Counted from the first letter of the stretch, positions 36,697 through 48,477 are shown. The stretch: 64,000 bases of DNA from Leucaena leucocephala (GCA_037074615.1 CM073562.1:11455001-11519000), one strand, 5' to 3'. Made by a program: numbers and translations. The notes: generated by a model from the letters alone, not told the origin.

Positions 36697-38670
36697 CACT
36701 ATTAAAAAAAAAAAAAGCTTTTTAACAATGCCCATTTATGGTGGCTACTGGCTATTTACATAAAACAAAGTTAAACAACAAAAAGCGGTGGAACTTTAAA
36801 AAGTAGCCCAACTCAATCAAAAAAAAGCGTTTGGACTAAACTTATTATGGCTCTTAAAAAAGCGTCTGGTAAATACTTTTAACATGTTTACTAAAAAGTA
36901 TTGTGAAAACTAATTTTCACAGCTGTTTTGTTCAAAAAATGTCATTAAAAGTTATTATATTTGAATATAACCCTATCGCGAATACGATTTTCACATTTTC
37001 ACTTTCGCGCCATTGTAGTCCCTTACATCATGTCACACCACTATAGACCTCAACGATAGCCCAAAGCCATTGTTCACCTCCAGTTTTTTATGCTACAACT
37101 CACTCCATCACCATCACCATCACCATCACCATCACCATCACCATTGACATTATCGTAAGTCGTCATTCTCTTTTATTTTTTCATATTTGTTTATTGTTTT
37201 TCATTTATTTGTTGCTTTAATCTTTAATAGATGATATGGGTTATGTTATCTTATGTTTAAGAGTTAATTTAAGTAGGTTTTTGCTTGTTAGAATTGTTCA
37301 TATTTGTATATAGTTGTTTTATACAATTTTAAATAAAAAGTCATTGGGATTAGAACCTTTTGTTTTGTTGTTAATTGGCATCAATATATTATGTATTTGT
37401 TATGGGTATCATTGAAATTGTCATGGAACTTTGTGGTATTTTTGGTTATGTTATATTGGTTTTTCATTTTTTAGATTTTTTTGGTATTTTTGTGCTATTG
37501 TTTGTTTGTGCAATATAAATATTATTTATGAAAATTATAAATTAACTTAAAAACTTTGGTTAACAATAAACTTACTTGTCAAACTTAATGGATAACTGAC
37601 TTTGTTTGAATTTCGTTTTGAACTCAAAATTTTTACTCTAATAGGAGATCTTTGTTATTGTGAAATGGAGCTTATTAAAATTGATTTGTTGCTTGCTGTT
37701 ATTGTTGGTTTATTGACTTATATTATAAATTGATATTATTTATATTTAAGGGGAATATTTGCTGAAGTTTTATAAAATATAAAAGACATTCTCTTTAATT
37801 TGACAACTATTTTAAATGATAATGTAAAATAATGGATCTTAATTGGAAGAAAGTTTGAAAGAGTAAGGACGGGTCAATGTTAGACTATCTAATAAATAAT
37901 AAATTGTCCATTGTACTCTAAGGTAAGATGAAAGCAATAGGTGGAGATGACAATAACTTAGGGTTCAACTTTGAAGAAACTCCACCTTTCATAACTAATT
38001 AACCTAAAACAATTAAATTTGATTTGATGGATGACAAATATACTATTACACATGATCACTGTGAAGAATTTGGGAGAATGCCAATTAGTAAGGCCTAAAT
38101 CTATAGCTTAGTTAGTTTTATTGTGTGTATTGAATGCATATATTATGATATTCGTCAATTTTTTCATATTTATAATACTTGCCCAAAGGCAAATAGGGAT
38201 GATTGATTTATCATATCATTAAAACTTTTGGTTGACTTTTACAATGACTATTTTAGTTAGACAATTGAATTTTGGGAATTGATTACTATATAGTTTGCTT
38301 GTTGGAAATTAGTTTGTCCAGATTTTGTTAAATGTAAGGTAGTAGAATACGAAAATAAAGACAAATATTGAAAAAATATTACTTTTTCATGGAGGTTATT
38401 TAGAAAAATGCCATGCAAAGTTACTTTTCACGGTGTTTATACTAACAATTGCTGTGAAAAGTTACTCAGTGCCTGCCATTAGAAGCACTTATGGGTGGAT
38501 TTTGCATGGCATTTTTTGCGACAAAATTGCTATTAAAAGTCTACTTTTAACGGTGTTTTGTGACCGTTGTTAAATGTTACTCTTTTAATGGTAATAGGAT
38601 TCACAATGGTTGTGAAACCTTTATTAAATATCACTTTTAATCACCATTAAATCTCTTTCCTCTAGTAGCG
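36697..38670. mobile_element. CACTA-like element with worn termini
   Basis: The left end CACTATTAAAAAAAA and the complement of the right end CGCTACTAGAGGAAA look like versions of one TIR beginning CACTACTAG. Both subterminal regions hold repeats of TTTTAACRGTG and AAAAGTTACT-like motifs, for example at 38430-38640. The flanking trinucleotides TGG and GGA do not match, so the exact ends are uncertain. No transposase frame is intact. It includes a CCATCA microsatellite. Confidence 0.5.
37105..37144. repeat. (CCATCA)n hexanucleotide repeat
   Basis: Six full units plus a partial one, without interruption. It is not in an open frame of any length. Confidence 0.95.
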
Positions 38671-38764
38671 GGAAAAAAATGAAATAATTTTCATGTGGAG
38701 AAAAATGTATACTTGATTATACAAGTAATTAATTATATCTATGTTCATTTTTTATTTCAAGATA

Positions 38765-38958
38765 CTACTAAAAAAATATTTATCACAGCGCTATCTCACT
38801 GCAGTTAAAAGAAAAAAATATTGTAAACAAACGGTGACATATTCATAAATAAGTCATATTTTTAAAACTTTTTAACGACATTTTTATTTAAAACAAACGT
38901 TAAACTATTATTTAACGACTGTTCAACTAAGAACTATTGTTAAAAAATAAATTTTATG
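38765..38958. mobile_element. Third CACTA-like end, cut by Copia1
   Basis: TACTACTAAAAAAAT at about 38763-38777 resembles the CACTACTAAAAA terminus of the previous element. TTTAACGAC-like subterminal motifs follow up to the Copia1 insertion. The sequence resumes at 45363 after the target duplication, but no matching right end is identified. Confidence 0.4.
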
Positions 38959-39282
38959 TGTTGTAAATATTATTGCACATGTGAATATCCATTCTACCTC
39001 TTAGGATTCCTTCTTGCCTTTATGCCATAAAACTATAACTTCCTCAATGAATGACTTGAGAGGGGTTTCTTGTGGTTAATGACATTTTATTCATTTTTAA
39101 TCCTTTGTAACCTTATGTTTAATCTTTAATGGTTGTGGCCTATAAATAGTGGCTATGTAGAAGGCATTTGAACAAGTGAATATACAAGCATATGAAGGAT
39201 ACTCTATTGCCTCCCATTTTACTCTTTTGTATTGTTATTTCTTCTCCTCTTTAACTTCTTCATCTTCTCTTATTTTATAACA
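38959..39282 (+). mobile_element. Copia1 5' LTR
   Basis: 324 bp, TGTTGTAAAT to TTATAACA. Differs from the 3' LTR by scattered substitutions and lacks a 12 bp tandem duplication (GGATTCCTCTTA) seen there. Confidence 0.95.
39141..39149 (+). promoter_or_regulatory. TATA box in Copia1 5' LTR
   Basis: TATAAATAG at 39141, with an identical copy in the 3' LTR at 45221. Confidence 0.75.
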
Positions 39283-39295
39283 CGTTATCAACATG
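39281..39295 (+). promoter_or_regulatory. Copia1 primer binding site
   Basis: ACACGTTATCAACATGA overlaps the LTR end. Many plant copia elements have ACACGTTATCAGCACGA here, proposed to pair with an internal part of tRNA-Met; this copy is slightly changed. Confidence 0.6.
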
Positions 39296-39299
39296 ACAT

Positions 39300-40132
39300 T
39301 GCTCTAAAAAATTTAAGGTATGAACTCCTTATCAATTCATATACTATTATGTTACTATTATATTTAACTACGTATAAAGGATATTAGTTTTCTTTTTATC
39401 TAATTATCATATATATTTTATTTTCTATTATCATCTTACTTAATTATTATGGGCAAATATTATGTTTATATATTTGTTATATATTTTACCATTATTTATT
39501 ATTCTTTCCTGTCCATTTTAATTTTTGTTATTAGATATGTGTGTGTGGGTTATCTTTATTCTTATATAAAATATTGTATTATTCTAATTTTTCTTTTTTT
39601 TTATATATTGATACAATATTATGATTGATTCTCTATTTATATATATTTACATATATGTGTTGTTTACATTTTTCCTTCTCCCTATATATTATTTACATTT
39701 TCAATTCCCCCTCCCTATATATTTATTAATTTATATTTCAATTGATTTATTTATCTTCTTTATATTCTTAGCATTATTATATATTTATTACAGTTATATA
39801 ATATTTACTTATTTATATTACGAAATATTTATACTATGTTATTATTTATATATTTAATTTATGTTGTTTCTATTGTAGTATTATTTTTTTCTATATTATT
39901 TATATTGTTTCCATTATTTTATTTTCTTATGTGTTACTATATATATTTTATAATTATTTATTTTATTTATTTATTTTGTTTCTTTATTTATACCATTTAT
40001 ATTTTGTTATTTTTATTAAATTTATTTTTATGTTTAATATATATTGTTTATTTGATTTATGTTTTTGTTATCATATTTTTTTTAATTAATTTTATCAAAA
40101 TTCTAATTGTTATTATTATTTTAGTTTGATCC
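39300..40132 (+). other. T-rich leader of Copia1
   Basis: The leader before gag is extremely rich in T and A, especially 39360-40125. The 78- and 97-codon frames in it code almost only for I, F, L and Y and are composition artefacts. Confidence 0.6.
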
Positions 40133-41055
40133 ATGGCTAATCTAACAAAACTCGAGTTTACTGCTCTCGATATCTCAGGAAAAAAGTATCTGTCTTGGGT
40201 TTTAGATGCTGAAATCCATTTAGATGCCAAAGGTCTAAGGAATGTTATTTTACCTAGAAATAAAGCAAGCAGTCAAGACAAGGCTAAGGCCATAATTTTT
40301 CTTCGCCACCATTTACATGAAGGGATAAAAGCTGAATACCTAATGGTGAAAGATCTGTTAGAATTGTAGAGTAATTTAAAAGAACGATATGATCACCAAA
40401 AGACGGTAATATTGCCCAAAGCTCGTTATGAATGGTTGCATTTAAGGCTACAAGATTTTAAATCTGTATCTGAATATAATTCAGTTATTTTTAAAATAAG
40501 TTCTCAACTGAAGTTGTGTGGTGAGAAAATAACAGATGAGCACTTATTAGAAAAAACTTTTTCAACCTTTCATGCTTCAAATGTGCTCCTGTAGCAGCAA
40601 TACCGTGAAAAAGGTTTTAAAAGGTATTCTGAACTAATCTCATGTCTTCTTGTGGCTGAACAAAATAATGAATTGTTAATGAAAAATTATGAGATCTGTC
40701 TCACTGGATCAGCTTCATTCCCTAAAGCGAATGTGATTGAACGCACTATTTGTATACCCGTGGTCGCGGTCACAGTCATGGTCGTAGCCATAGCCGTGGT
40801 AGGGGATGTGGCAATTACCGTCATCATGGTTGTGGAAGTAATTATAATCCAAATACCCACCAAAATAAGAAATATAATGAAGGGCAGAAAAAAGACAAAG
40901 GTGGTCCCTCAAAAACTGTGGAAAATCTATGCTATAGGTGTGGGATAAAAGGGCATTGGTCACGTACCTGTTGTACGCCTGAGCATCTAGCAAAACTTTA
41001 TCAAGCCTCCATAAAAAAGAATTCAAAGAACATGGAAGCAAATATGACTTTCTAA
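40133..41055 (+). pseudogene. Copia1 gag (broken)
   Basis: Starts at ATG 40133 with a typical copia gag beginning (MANLTKLEFTALDISGK) and the tract YLSWVLDAEIHLDAKGL. The same frame is interrupted by TAG at 40367 and TAG at 40592, then shifts frame near 40745. The shifted part has a glycine-, arginine- and histidine-rich stretch and a CCHC zinc knuckle, CYRCGIKGHWSRTC, at about 40930-40971, the nucleic-acid-binding motif of the nucleocapsid. The frame ends at 41055. The product would form the virus-like particle of the element; this copy cannot make it whole. Confidence 0.92.
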
Positions 41056-41301
41056 GATGATGATGTTGAGAAAAATTTTACATACAAGAATGATGATACC
41101 AATTAGTTATATGATGACCTTGATGCTATGGCACACTTAGAAGTGGCTGATTTTTTTTTTTAGAATCATGATTAGAGAAACAAATTTAGTTTATATTTTA
41201 TCTTAATTTAGTTATGATTTATGCTTTATTTATATTTACTTTTATTTTTTTCTTTTAAGACTATTATTACTAATAATATATTTTGATACATTTATTTTCT
41301 T

Positions 41302-44300
41302 TTGATGAAGAATATGGATATTCCTCTCTCTTTTATTGGGAGCAAGAATAAAAATATATGTCTCATAGATAGTGCTACAACACATACCATACTCAAAGAT
41401 AAAAAATATTTTTCTCATTTGAAAATGAATGGTGCAAGCATCAATACTATAGTGGGTAATACAAAACTAATTGAAGGCTCTAGAAGAACAATGATAATAT
41501 TACCTAAAGGGACAAATTTTGTAATTAATGATGCTTTATATTCTTCTAAGTCTCAAAGAAAGTTGTTAAGTTTTAAAGATATCCGCCAAAATGGGTATCA
41601 TATTGAGACTATAGATGAGAAAAATATGGAATATCTATATATTACAATTGTTAGACATGGAGAAAAATGTGTTCTTGAAAAAGTATCCGCATTATCTTCT
41701 GGTTTGTACTATACCAATATTGGTATAATTGAAACAAATGCTATAGTAAACCAGAAGTTTACTGATAAAAATACATTCATTGTTTGGCATGATCGGTTAG
41801 GCCATCCCGGATCAACTATGATGCAAAGGATTATTGAAAATTCACATGGACATCTATTGAAGAGCCAGGAGATTCTTCAATTTAAAGATTTTTCATGTGT
41901 TGCTTGTTCTCAATGCAAACTAATTATAAGACTTTCATTAACAAAAGTTGGGATAGAATCCCCTGTATTTCTTGAACGTATCCAAGGGGATATATGTGGA
42001 CCTATTCATCTACCATGTGGACTATTTAGATATTTTATGGTTTTAATAGATACATCTACAAGATAGTCACATGTGTGTTTGTTATCTACACGTAATTTAA
42101 CATTTGCTAGATTACTTGCTCAAATAATTCGATTAAGAGCATAATTTCCAGAATATGCAATTAAGACAATTCGTCTTGATAATGCGAGTGAGTTTTCATC
42201 GCAAAAGTTTAATGATTATTGCATGGCAACTGGAATAACAGTAGAAAAATCTGTTGCTCATGTCCACACTTAAAATGGTTTAGCATAATCATTAATTAAA
42301 CGCCTCCAATTGACTGCTAGACCAATACTCATGAGAACAAAACTTCCCATTTCAGCTTGGGGACATGCAATTTTATATGCATCAATAATTATACACATCA
42401 GGCCAACAAGTTATCATAAATTCTCCCCATTACAATTGGTTTTTGGTCAGGAGCCAAATATTTCTCATCTTAAAATTTTTGGATGTACGGTATTTGTCCT
42501 AATTGCTCCACCACAACGCACAAAGATGGGACCTTAGAGAAGGTTAGGGATATATGTTGGTTATGAATCTCCTTCCATAATCAAGTATTTAGAACCGTTA
42601 ATGGGAAATTTGTTTACGGCACGTTTTGATGATTGTCATTTTGATGAGACAAATATTCCAACATTAGGGGGAGATAATAAGCAGCTGGATAAAGAAATCA
42701 CATGGAAAGCATTATCGTTGTCTCATTTAGATCCTCGAACACAAATATGTGAGCTTAAAGTTCAAAAAATAATTCATTTGTAAAATATTACAAATCAACT
42801 GTCAGATGCATTTACTGACCCCAAGAGAATTATTAAATCTCATATTCCACCTGAAAATACTCCAATTCGAATTGATGTCCTAGCAGGACAAGTAGCAAGA
42901 GCAAATGAAAGTAAACCACATTTGAAGCGTGGTAGACTAATCGATTCTAAAGATAAAAATCCTAGAAAGAAAAGAGTAAACAATCAAGATGGTCAAATTG
43001 AGGAGGCTGATCTTATAGGAGATACCCAGGACATAACAAATCAAAAGATCCCAGAAGAGGTCCAGGTACCTGAAAATAATGAAGAGATCTCAATAAGTTA
43101 TGTCACTACGGGAAAAAGGTTGAACCGAGAACTAAGAAAATATAGTCATTGACGATATTTTTTCATACAGTGTTGCTGTTGAAATAACTAATTAAAGTGA
43201 GGATCTTGAACCTAGGTCAGTTGAAAAATGTAGACATAGAAATGATTAGCCAAAATAGAAAGATGCAATTCAAGCAAAATTGAATTCACTTTCAAAATGT
43301 GAAGTTTTTGGACATGTAGTTCAAATACCGAATGGTGTTAAACCAGTTTGGTATAGATGGGTTTTTGTGCAAAAACAAAATGAGAAAAATGAAGTTGTTA
43401 GATATAAAGCACGACTTGTGGCACAAGGTTTTTCGCAAAGACCTGGCATTGATTATGAAGAAACATATTCTCCTGTGGTGGATACAATTACTTTAAGATA
43501 TCTAATTAGTCTGGCAGTGCATGAAAGACTTGATATGCGTCTAATTAATGTTGTTACAGCATACTTATATGGTTCTTTAGATACTAAAATTTATATGAAA
43601 ATCCCTGAAAGATTTAAATTACCTGAAGCATGTAAGAATTCTCAAGAAAATTATGCAATTCGTTTGCACAAATACTTATACGGATTAAAACAATCTGGAA
43701 GAATGTGGTATAACTGTCTAAGCGAAATTTGTTGAAAGAAGGCTATAAAAATGACTTAATTAGCCCATGTGTTTTTATAAAAAGGAATATATCAGAATTT
43801 GTTATAATTGCTGTCTATGTGGATGACTTGAATATAATTGGAACTCTTGAAGAGCTTCAAAAAGCGTTGGATTGTTTAAAGAGAGAATTTGAAATGAAAG
43901 ATCTTGGAAAAACAAAGTTCTGTCTCAGTTTACAAATCGAGCACTTAACAAATGGAGTTTTTCTTCATCAATCAGCTTATATTGAAAAAATATTAAAGCA
44001 ATTTTATATGGATAAAGTACATCCATTAACTATTTCAATGGTTGTGAGATCGCTAGTTAAAGAAAAAGATCATTTTCTCCCTCAAGAGGAAAATGAAGAA
44101 CTTCTTAGTCCAAAAGTATCATATCTTAATGCTATAAGGGCACTAATATATCTTGCTAATTCGACACGACCTGATATTGCATTTGCTGTGAGTTTATTGG
44201 CAAAATTTAGTTCTTCTCCAACAAGAAGACATTGGAATGGAGTTAAACATATATTTCAATACCTTTGAGGGACAATTGATATTGAATTATTTTATTCTAA

Positions 44301-44817
44301 TGAATCCATATCACAATTGATTGGTTATGTAGATGCAGGATTTTTAGCAGATCCACATAAAGGTAGATCTCAGACAGGATATTTATTTTCTTGTAGAGGT
44401 ACAGCTATATCTTGGCATTCGATAAAGTAAACTTTATCAGCTACCTCATCAAATCATGCAGAAATAATTGCAGTTTATGAGGCAAGTCGAGAATGTGTTT
44501 AGCTAAGGTTAGTAATCCAACATATCCAAAGAATGAGTGGTCTACTTCCAGAACAAGAGATTCCAACAGTATTATATAAAGATAATACAGCATGCATAGC
44601 TCAATTGAAAATAGGATATATCAAAGGAGATAGAACAAAACATATTTCTCCAAAATTCTTTTTCACTCATGATCTTATGAAGAATGGTGATATAGATGTT
44701 CAGCAAATTCGATCATATGACAACCTTGCAGATTTGTTTACCAAGACACTACCAACTAAGCCATCTGAGAAGTTAGTGTATGGTATTGGAATGCCCAAAT
44801 TTAAAGACATAAATTGA
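41302..44817 (+). pseudogene. Copia1 pol: protease, integrase, RT, RNase H (broken)
   Basis: In order: protease motif DSATTH near 41368; GAG-pre-integrase segment WHDRLGHPGS near 41785; integrase core with first Asp in RIQGDICGP, second in RLDNASEF, and TAA at 42286-42288 where the catalytic Glu is expected (also TAA at 42271); RT from about 43260 with KARLVAQGFSQ; motif A reads LINVVTAYLYG with Asn (43547-43549) at the catalytic Asp position; YVDD intact at 43816-43827; RNase H with GYVDAG, NHAEI and YKDNTA, ending at TAA 44815-44817. Frameshifts lie near 43160-43280 and 43725; further stops are at about 42064, 42535, 44266, 44428 and 44500. Confidence 0.93.
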
Positions 44818-45015
44818 CAACGTCATCAGGGGAGTAAACAAGTACTTGATGTACTCTTGATTTTAAGATTTTATTTTTCATTGGGTTTTCCTGAAAAGGT
44901 TTTTGATAATACAACATAAATAAATATTGTGTACTCTTTTTTCTTCACTAGGTTTTTGTCCCAATGGGTTTTTCCTAGTAAGGTTTTAATGAGGCACAAT
45001 ATCTGTCATGGACAT

Positions 45016-45026
45016 TCAAGGGGGAG
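45016..45026 (+). promoter_or_regulatory. Copia1 polypurine tract
   Basis: CAAGGGGGAG lies directly before the 3' LTR start at 45027. Confidence 0.85.
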
Positions 45027-45362
45027 TGTTGCAAATATTATTACACATGTGGATGTCCATTCTACCTCTTGGGATTCCTCTTAGGATTCCTTCTTGCCTT
45101 TATGCCATAAAACTATAACTTCCTCAATAAATGACTTGAGAGGGGTTTCTTGTGGTTAATGGCATTTTATTTATCTTTAATCCTTTGTAACCTTATGCTT
45201 AGTCTTTAATGGTTGTGGCCTATAAATAGTGGCTATGTAGAAGGCATTTGGACAAGTGAATATATAAGCATATGAAGGATACTCTATTGCCTCCCATTTC
45301 ACTCTTTTATATTGTTATTTCTTCTACTCTTTAACTTCTTCATCTTCTCTTATTTTATAACA
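45027..45362 (+). mobile_element. Copia1 3' LTR
   Basis: 336 bp, TGTTGCAAAT to TTATAACA. TATAAATAG at 45221. It carries GGATTCCTCTTA as an extra 12 bp tandem unit near 45075. Confidence 0.95.
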
Positions 45363-45584
45363 TTATGACAATTTTAGTGTAAAATTTAAAATTCCTGCTA
45401 ACCTACTTTTTGCGACCATGAATATGCCTACAAATTTATTTCAAGTGTTGTACAGGCTATAGATAATAGATGAGAAATTATTAGTATATTGTCATTTTGA
45501 CAAATGATTTACCTGTGTGTGGATAGATTCCTCTTCATGTGGATTAGGTGGTTGATAGATCTAGCAATAGCATTGCCGATTTCT

Positions 45585-45858
45585 TACTTTCTTTTTTTTT
45601 TATAAAAATTTTTAGAAAGGCGTTGGGCTCACCTATAATCTAAGGATAGGACGAAGTTTTTCTTCTTCCTAAGCGATACCAATGTCAGGTACAACAAGTT
45701 GTCAATTACTCTCAGGCATAAACCTAGGCACATAAGAATTAGGATGCTTCCCTAAGCGTCTTGACTAGAACTACAATAAAGTAGTACTCTTATCATTATC
45801 AAATATGCTCTAATTGATCGCATGTCTCACCCTTTTACCAACTGAGCCTGGACGATGG
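45585..45858 (-). mobile_element. tRNA-related SINE
   Basis: On the minus strand the element begins near 45858 with CCAGGCTCAGTTGGTAAAAG, an A-box-like tRNA head (GGCTCAGTTGG), and ends in an A-rich tail (the T run at 45591-45601 on plus). It is about 270 bp. The flanks ATAGCATTGCC at 45567-45577 and 45859-45869 are identical for 11 bp, and TTTCT follows on both sides, giving 16 of 18 matches; this fits target-primed insertion. The B box is not clear, so the copy is worn or of an unusual family. Confidence 0.75.
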
Positions 45859-45983
45859 ATAGCATTGCCTGTTTCTGTTATGAGTAATCAATCTTCCACC
45901 TATCATTATCTTTTTGGACAACCGTCTCCTCCTCCTTGTCGAAGCTATTCGTCAAACCCCTCACAAGGAACTACTAGATATAG

Positions 45984-46237
45984 TGTTGAGATATTTGTTA
46001 GGTATTTAATTATTTAGAGTTGAATTTGAATATTATTTAGGATTAGATTTGAATATGATATTATCATATCTTAAAAGAAAAAATATAAAATATTAGGATC
46101 AAGATAGGATTTTAGGTTTAGTCTATTAACTTATATTTTTACCTATATAAATGTCTTTTTATATTCTCATTCATTCAAAAATTAATAATACTAGAGACTC
46201 TTAATTTTTATTTTCTTTTAATCCTTCAATTCTCACA
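45984..46237 (+). mobile_element. Short solo LTR (254 bp) with 5 bp target duplication
   Basis: TGTTGAGATA at 45984 to TTCTCACA at 46237, flanked by TATAG at 45979-45983 and 46238-46242. A TATA box, CCTATATAAATG, lies at about 46141-46152, supporting plus orientation. No internal sequence is present and the family does not match the other LTRs here. Confidence 0.85.
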
Positions 46238-46242
46238 TATAG

Positions 46243-46480
46243 AATTGATAATAACAGCCATTGTAACACATAATGTGATCATAAATAAAAGTAGTGCCAG
46301 GTTAGCTAATGCTTTTTCCCAACATGAATACACCATTTTTGTGTACTCTCTTATCACAAATAACGGCAGTTTCATAATCTCTAATTGTGTTTTTGTCCAC
46401 CTCTTTACTGTAATCTTCTGAGACATAGTAGATTGATATCAGCAAGCAATAGGAAAGAATACAACAATCTTAATATTCCC
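46243..46480. other. Unassigned sequence
   Basis: No recognisable feature apart from a 66-codon minus frame (46226-46426) that overlaps the LTR end and has no known motif. Confidence 0.35.
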
Positions 46481-46483
46481 CAC

Positions 46484-46535
46484 CAATAGTCTTCTAGCCA
46501 AGTGGCAAAAAGTTCTCATGTAAGTGTCATGGTTT
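46484..46535 (+). other. tRNA-like head at the start of the tandem array
   Basis: TAGCCAAGTGGCAAAAAG resembles a pol III A box region and is followed by GTCATGGTTTC, a weak B box match. It occurs only before the first array unit. Confidence 0.35.
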
Positions 46536-47600
46536 CTTTATATCAAGCTTTAGGGGTACATTAGTACATCTTTCAAATGTTTATTATTTTAGTTGTTTAA
46601 TCTCACCCATAAGACCACAAAAACAACCATGTGTGACATCATATTGAGGTTCAAATTTCATTTTTCAAGATTATTATAAAATGAATATTGTCCACTCCGG
46701 CAATAAAATCTTAGCCACATTCTTCTTAAGGAATTTGATGAGACCTCAAAAGTAGCAATTTGATGAGTTATCCATCATACAATAAATCCTATTATATATA
46801 TATATATATATATATGCATGTTAGATTAGTTTATTTACATCAAGTGTAAGATGTGCAATAGTATTGCTTTCAAAATTATATCACTTTAGTTGCTTAATAT
46901 CAACTATTTATGAGACCTCAAAAGCAACTAGTTACATTATTATCCCAAGGTTCAAACACTCAAAGACTATTAAAATGTTATGTTTTTGTATGCTCCTACA
47001 ATAAAATCTGAACCATTTATCTCAAGGAATTGGATGAAACCTTGACAGCAGCAATTTGATGAGCCATTCATCATGCAATAAAACTAGTTATATTTATGTT
47101 AATATCTTTTGTTTTATACCAAGCGTAAGGGATACACTAGTATTGCTTTCAAAATTATATTACTTTTAGTTACTTAGTCTCAACCATTCATAGTTATATT
47201 TATATATGTGTCACATCATCTTTAGGTTTAAATTGCATTTTTCAATATTATTAAAATGTTACGTTTTGTCCACTTCTGCAATAAAATTTCAACCATTCGT
47301 TATAAAGAATTTGATCAGAGCTCAAAAGTAACATTTTGGCGAGCCATTCATCATGCAATAAAATCAATTATATTAATAATAGATCAGTTTCTTGGCATCA
47401 AGTGTGAGGGGTACGCTATAAAAAAAGAAAGAATTACTTTAGTTTTTTAATCTTAAACCTTTCATGAGACCTCAAAAATAATCATATGTCATAAATATAT
47501 ATATATATATCGAGGTTCATGTCACACTTTTTAATAAAATTAAAATGTTAAGTTTTGCCCACTTATGCAATTAATGACTTCATGAAACCCAACCAAGGAA
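46535..47600 (+). repeat. Tandem array, unit about 280 bp, about four copies
   Basis: The anchor ATCAAGTGTAAGGGGTACA and its variants occur near 46543, 46839, 47118 and 47396, giving periods of about 296, 279 and 278 bp. Each unit has in order: TATTGCTTTCAAAATTATAT, CAACCATTCATGAGACCTCA, a B-box-like GAGGTTCAAAT, TTATTAAAATGTTA, GTCCACTCCTGCAATAAAAT and GAGCCATTCATCATGCAAT. Units differ by many substitutions, so the array is old. A further diverged unit lies at 55735-55945. Confidence 0.8.
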
Positions 47601-47900
47601 TTTGGGCCATTTGATTAAACATAATAAACACGCTCTTTTTATAGCCCATTGTTTTTCTAACATAAATGTAATATCTGATAAAACTATCTGCGCCCATTAT
47701 TTTCACATGGCCCATTGTTTTATTCATCTTAAAACTTATGTGTTTAGACACGAACTTGCAAATTGATTCTCACCAAATTTTATTTGCCTTGGGTTTCATG
47801 AAGAAATTTCTCATGGAATCTAATGGTGATGAAGAAGAAAGTAATAATGCCGGCGGCTTCCATATGAGTTTCTGTTTTAGAGAAATCATATCAATAGAAT
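47600..47900 (+). repeat. Composite repeat, right part, copy 1
   Basis: From GATTAAACATAATAAACACG through GCCCATTGTTTTATTCATC, TGTGTTTAGACACGAACTTG and AATGGTGATGAAGAAGAAAG to the block near 47880, it matches 56445-56960 in order, with a shared end near AGAAAT. The other copy has an internal duplication and is longer. Confidence 0.7.
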
Positions 47901-47932
47901 ACCAAATTTAACATTTTGTTGAGTTCTTTGAT

Positions 47933-48005
47933 ATGATTCCTATGGTGTTGATGTTTAGTATTTTTACGATTATAAAGGGATTAGAAGAACTTGATGGTTT
48001 TGTTC
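47933..48005 (+). pseudogene. Open frame of unknown function, left part (split by Copia2)
   Basis: From ATG at 47933 the frame runs open to the Copia2 insertion and, with one copy of the TGTTC duplication removed, continues without a break from 54951 to TAA at 55051, 57 codons in all. The part around the junction reads LEELDGFVLLGNPRYADL and has ordinary protein-like composition, unlike the surrounding DNA. I do not recognise the family. It may be an exon or gene fragment carried by the composite repeat; a start at 47933 is only the first ATG after an in-frame TAA. Confidence 0.35.
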
Positions 48006-48477
48006 TATTAGAAAATAAACATCTCAAAAGCACTATAATCAATCCAGATTATATCATACTCAAATATAAACCTGTATGAGATGCAGCAAAAGACTTAAGG
48101 TTACCTCTCGCCATTAACTTAATTGATCTGAGGAGAACTGAGATCCTAATAAGATACCTATCAAATAAAGAACACTGTCAGATAAACAACAGGTTCTTCC
48201 AACTGGTGATTAGGCACAATGATGACAACTTTATTTTCAACCGTCACTAGTGGGGAACCTTTAGAAGCGAGCTGAGAATAGGCTTTCGCTCTGGACTTAA
48301 AAAAGAGATCTCATAAAGTGAATTGTTAATTTCCACCATCAGAAAATTAGCCTTAAATAAACTGAGTCAATAACCCTCATTGGACTGGGCCCAATGACTA
48401 CGGGTCACACTCAGAAATATTTATTAATTATCCTAATTAATATCTAAATAGGTTATAATAATAATAAATACCCAACA
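48006..48477 (-). mobile_element. Copia2 3' LTR
   Basis: 472 bp; on the minus strand TGTTGGGTAT to TTTTCTAATA (the terminal CA has become TA). It closely matches the other LTR. Confidence 0.95.

Larger units (their letters stand above)
38959..45362 (+). mobile_element. Copia1: complete but inactive Ty1/copia retrotransposon
   Basis: Two LTRs (38959-39282 and 45027-45362), a 5 bp target duplication TTATG at 38954-38958 and 45363-45367, a primer binding site, gag, pol in the order protease-integrase-RT-RNase H, and a polypurine tract are all present. The element is 6404 bp. gag and pol are split by stops and at least three frameshifts. Several stops fit C-to-T or G-to-A changes at CAG, TGG, CAA and CGA codons. 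Catalytic residues of RT and integrase are also lost, so the copy cannot transpose by itself. Confidence 0.97.

Noticed and set aside
37832..38098. About 88 codons in one frame with three stops inside the CACTA-like element
   Set aside because: The number of stops is close to what chance gives, and no transposase motif is visible.
39621..40129. Two frames of 78 and 97 codons in the Copia1 leader
   Set aside because: Composed almost only of I, L, F and Y from a T-rich tract; no conserved motif. They are a composition artefact.
40715..41041. 108-codon minus frame opposite Copia1 gag
   Set aside because: Antisense shadow of the zinc-knuckle region; the plus strand has the recognisable CCHC motif.
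45810..45860. Possible tRNA gene on the minus strand
   Set aside because: Only the A-box part fits. There is no cloverleaf, and the A-rich tail and target duplication identify a SINE.
46535..47600. CRISPR-like array
   Set aside because: The units are about 280 bp without short identical repeats and unique spacers; this is an ordinary plant tandem repeat.
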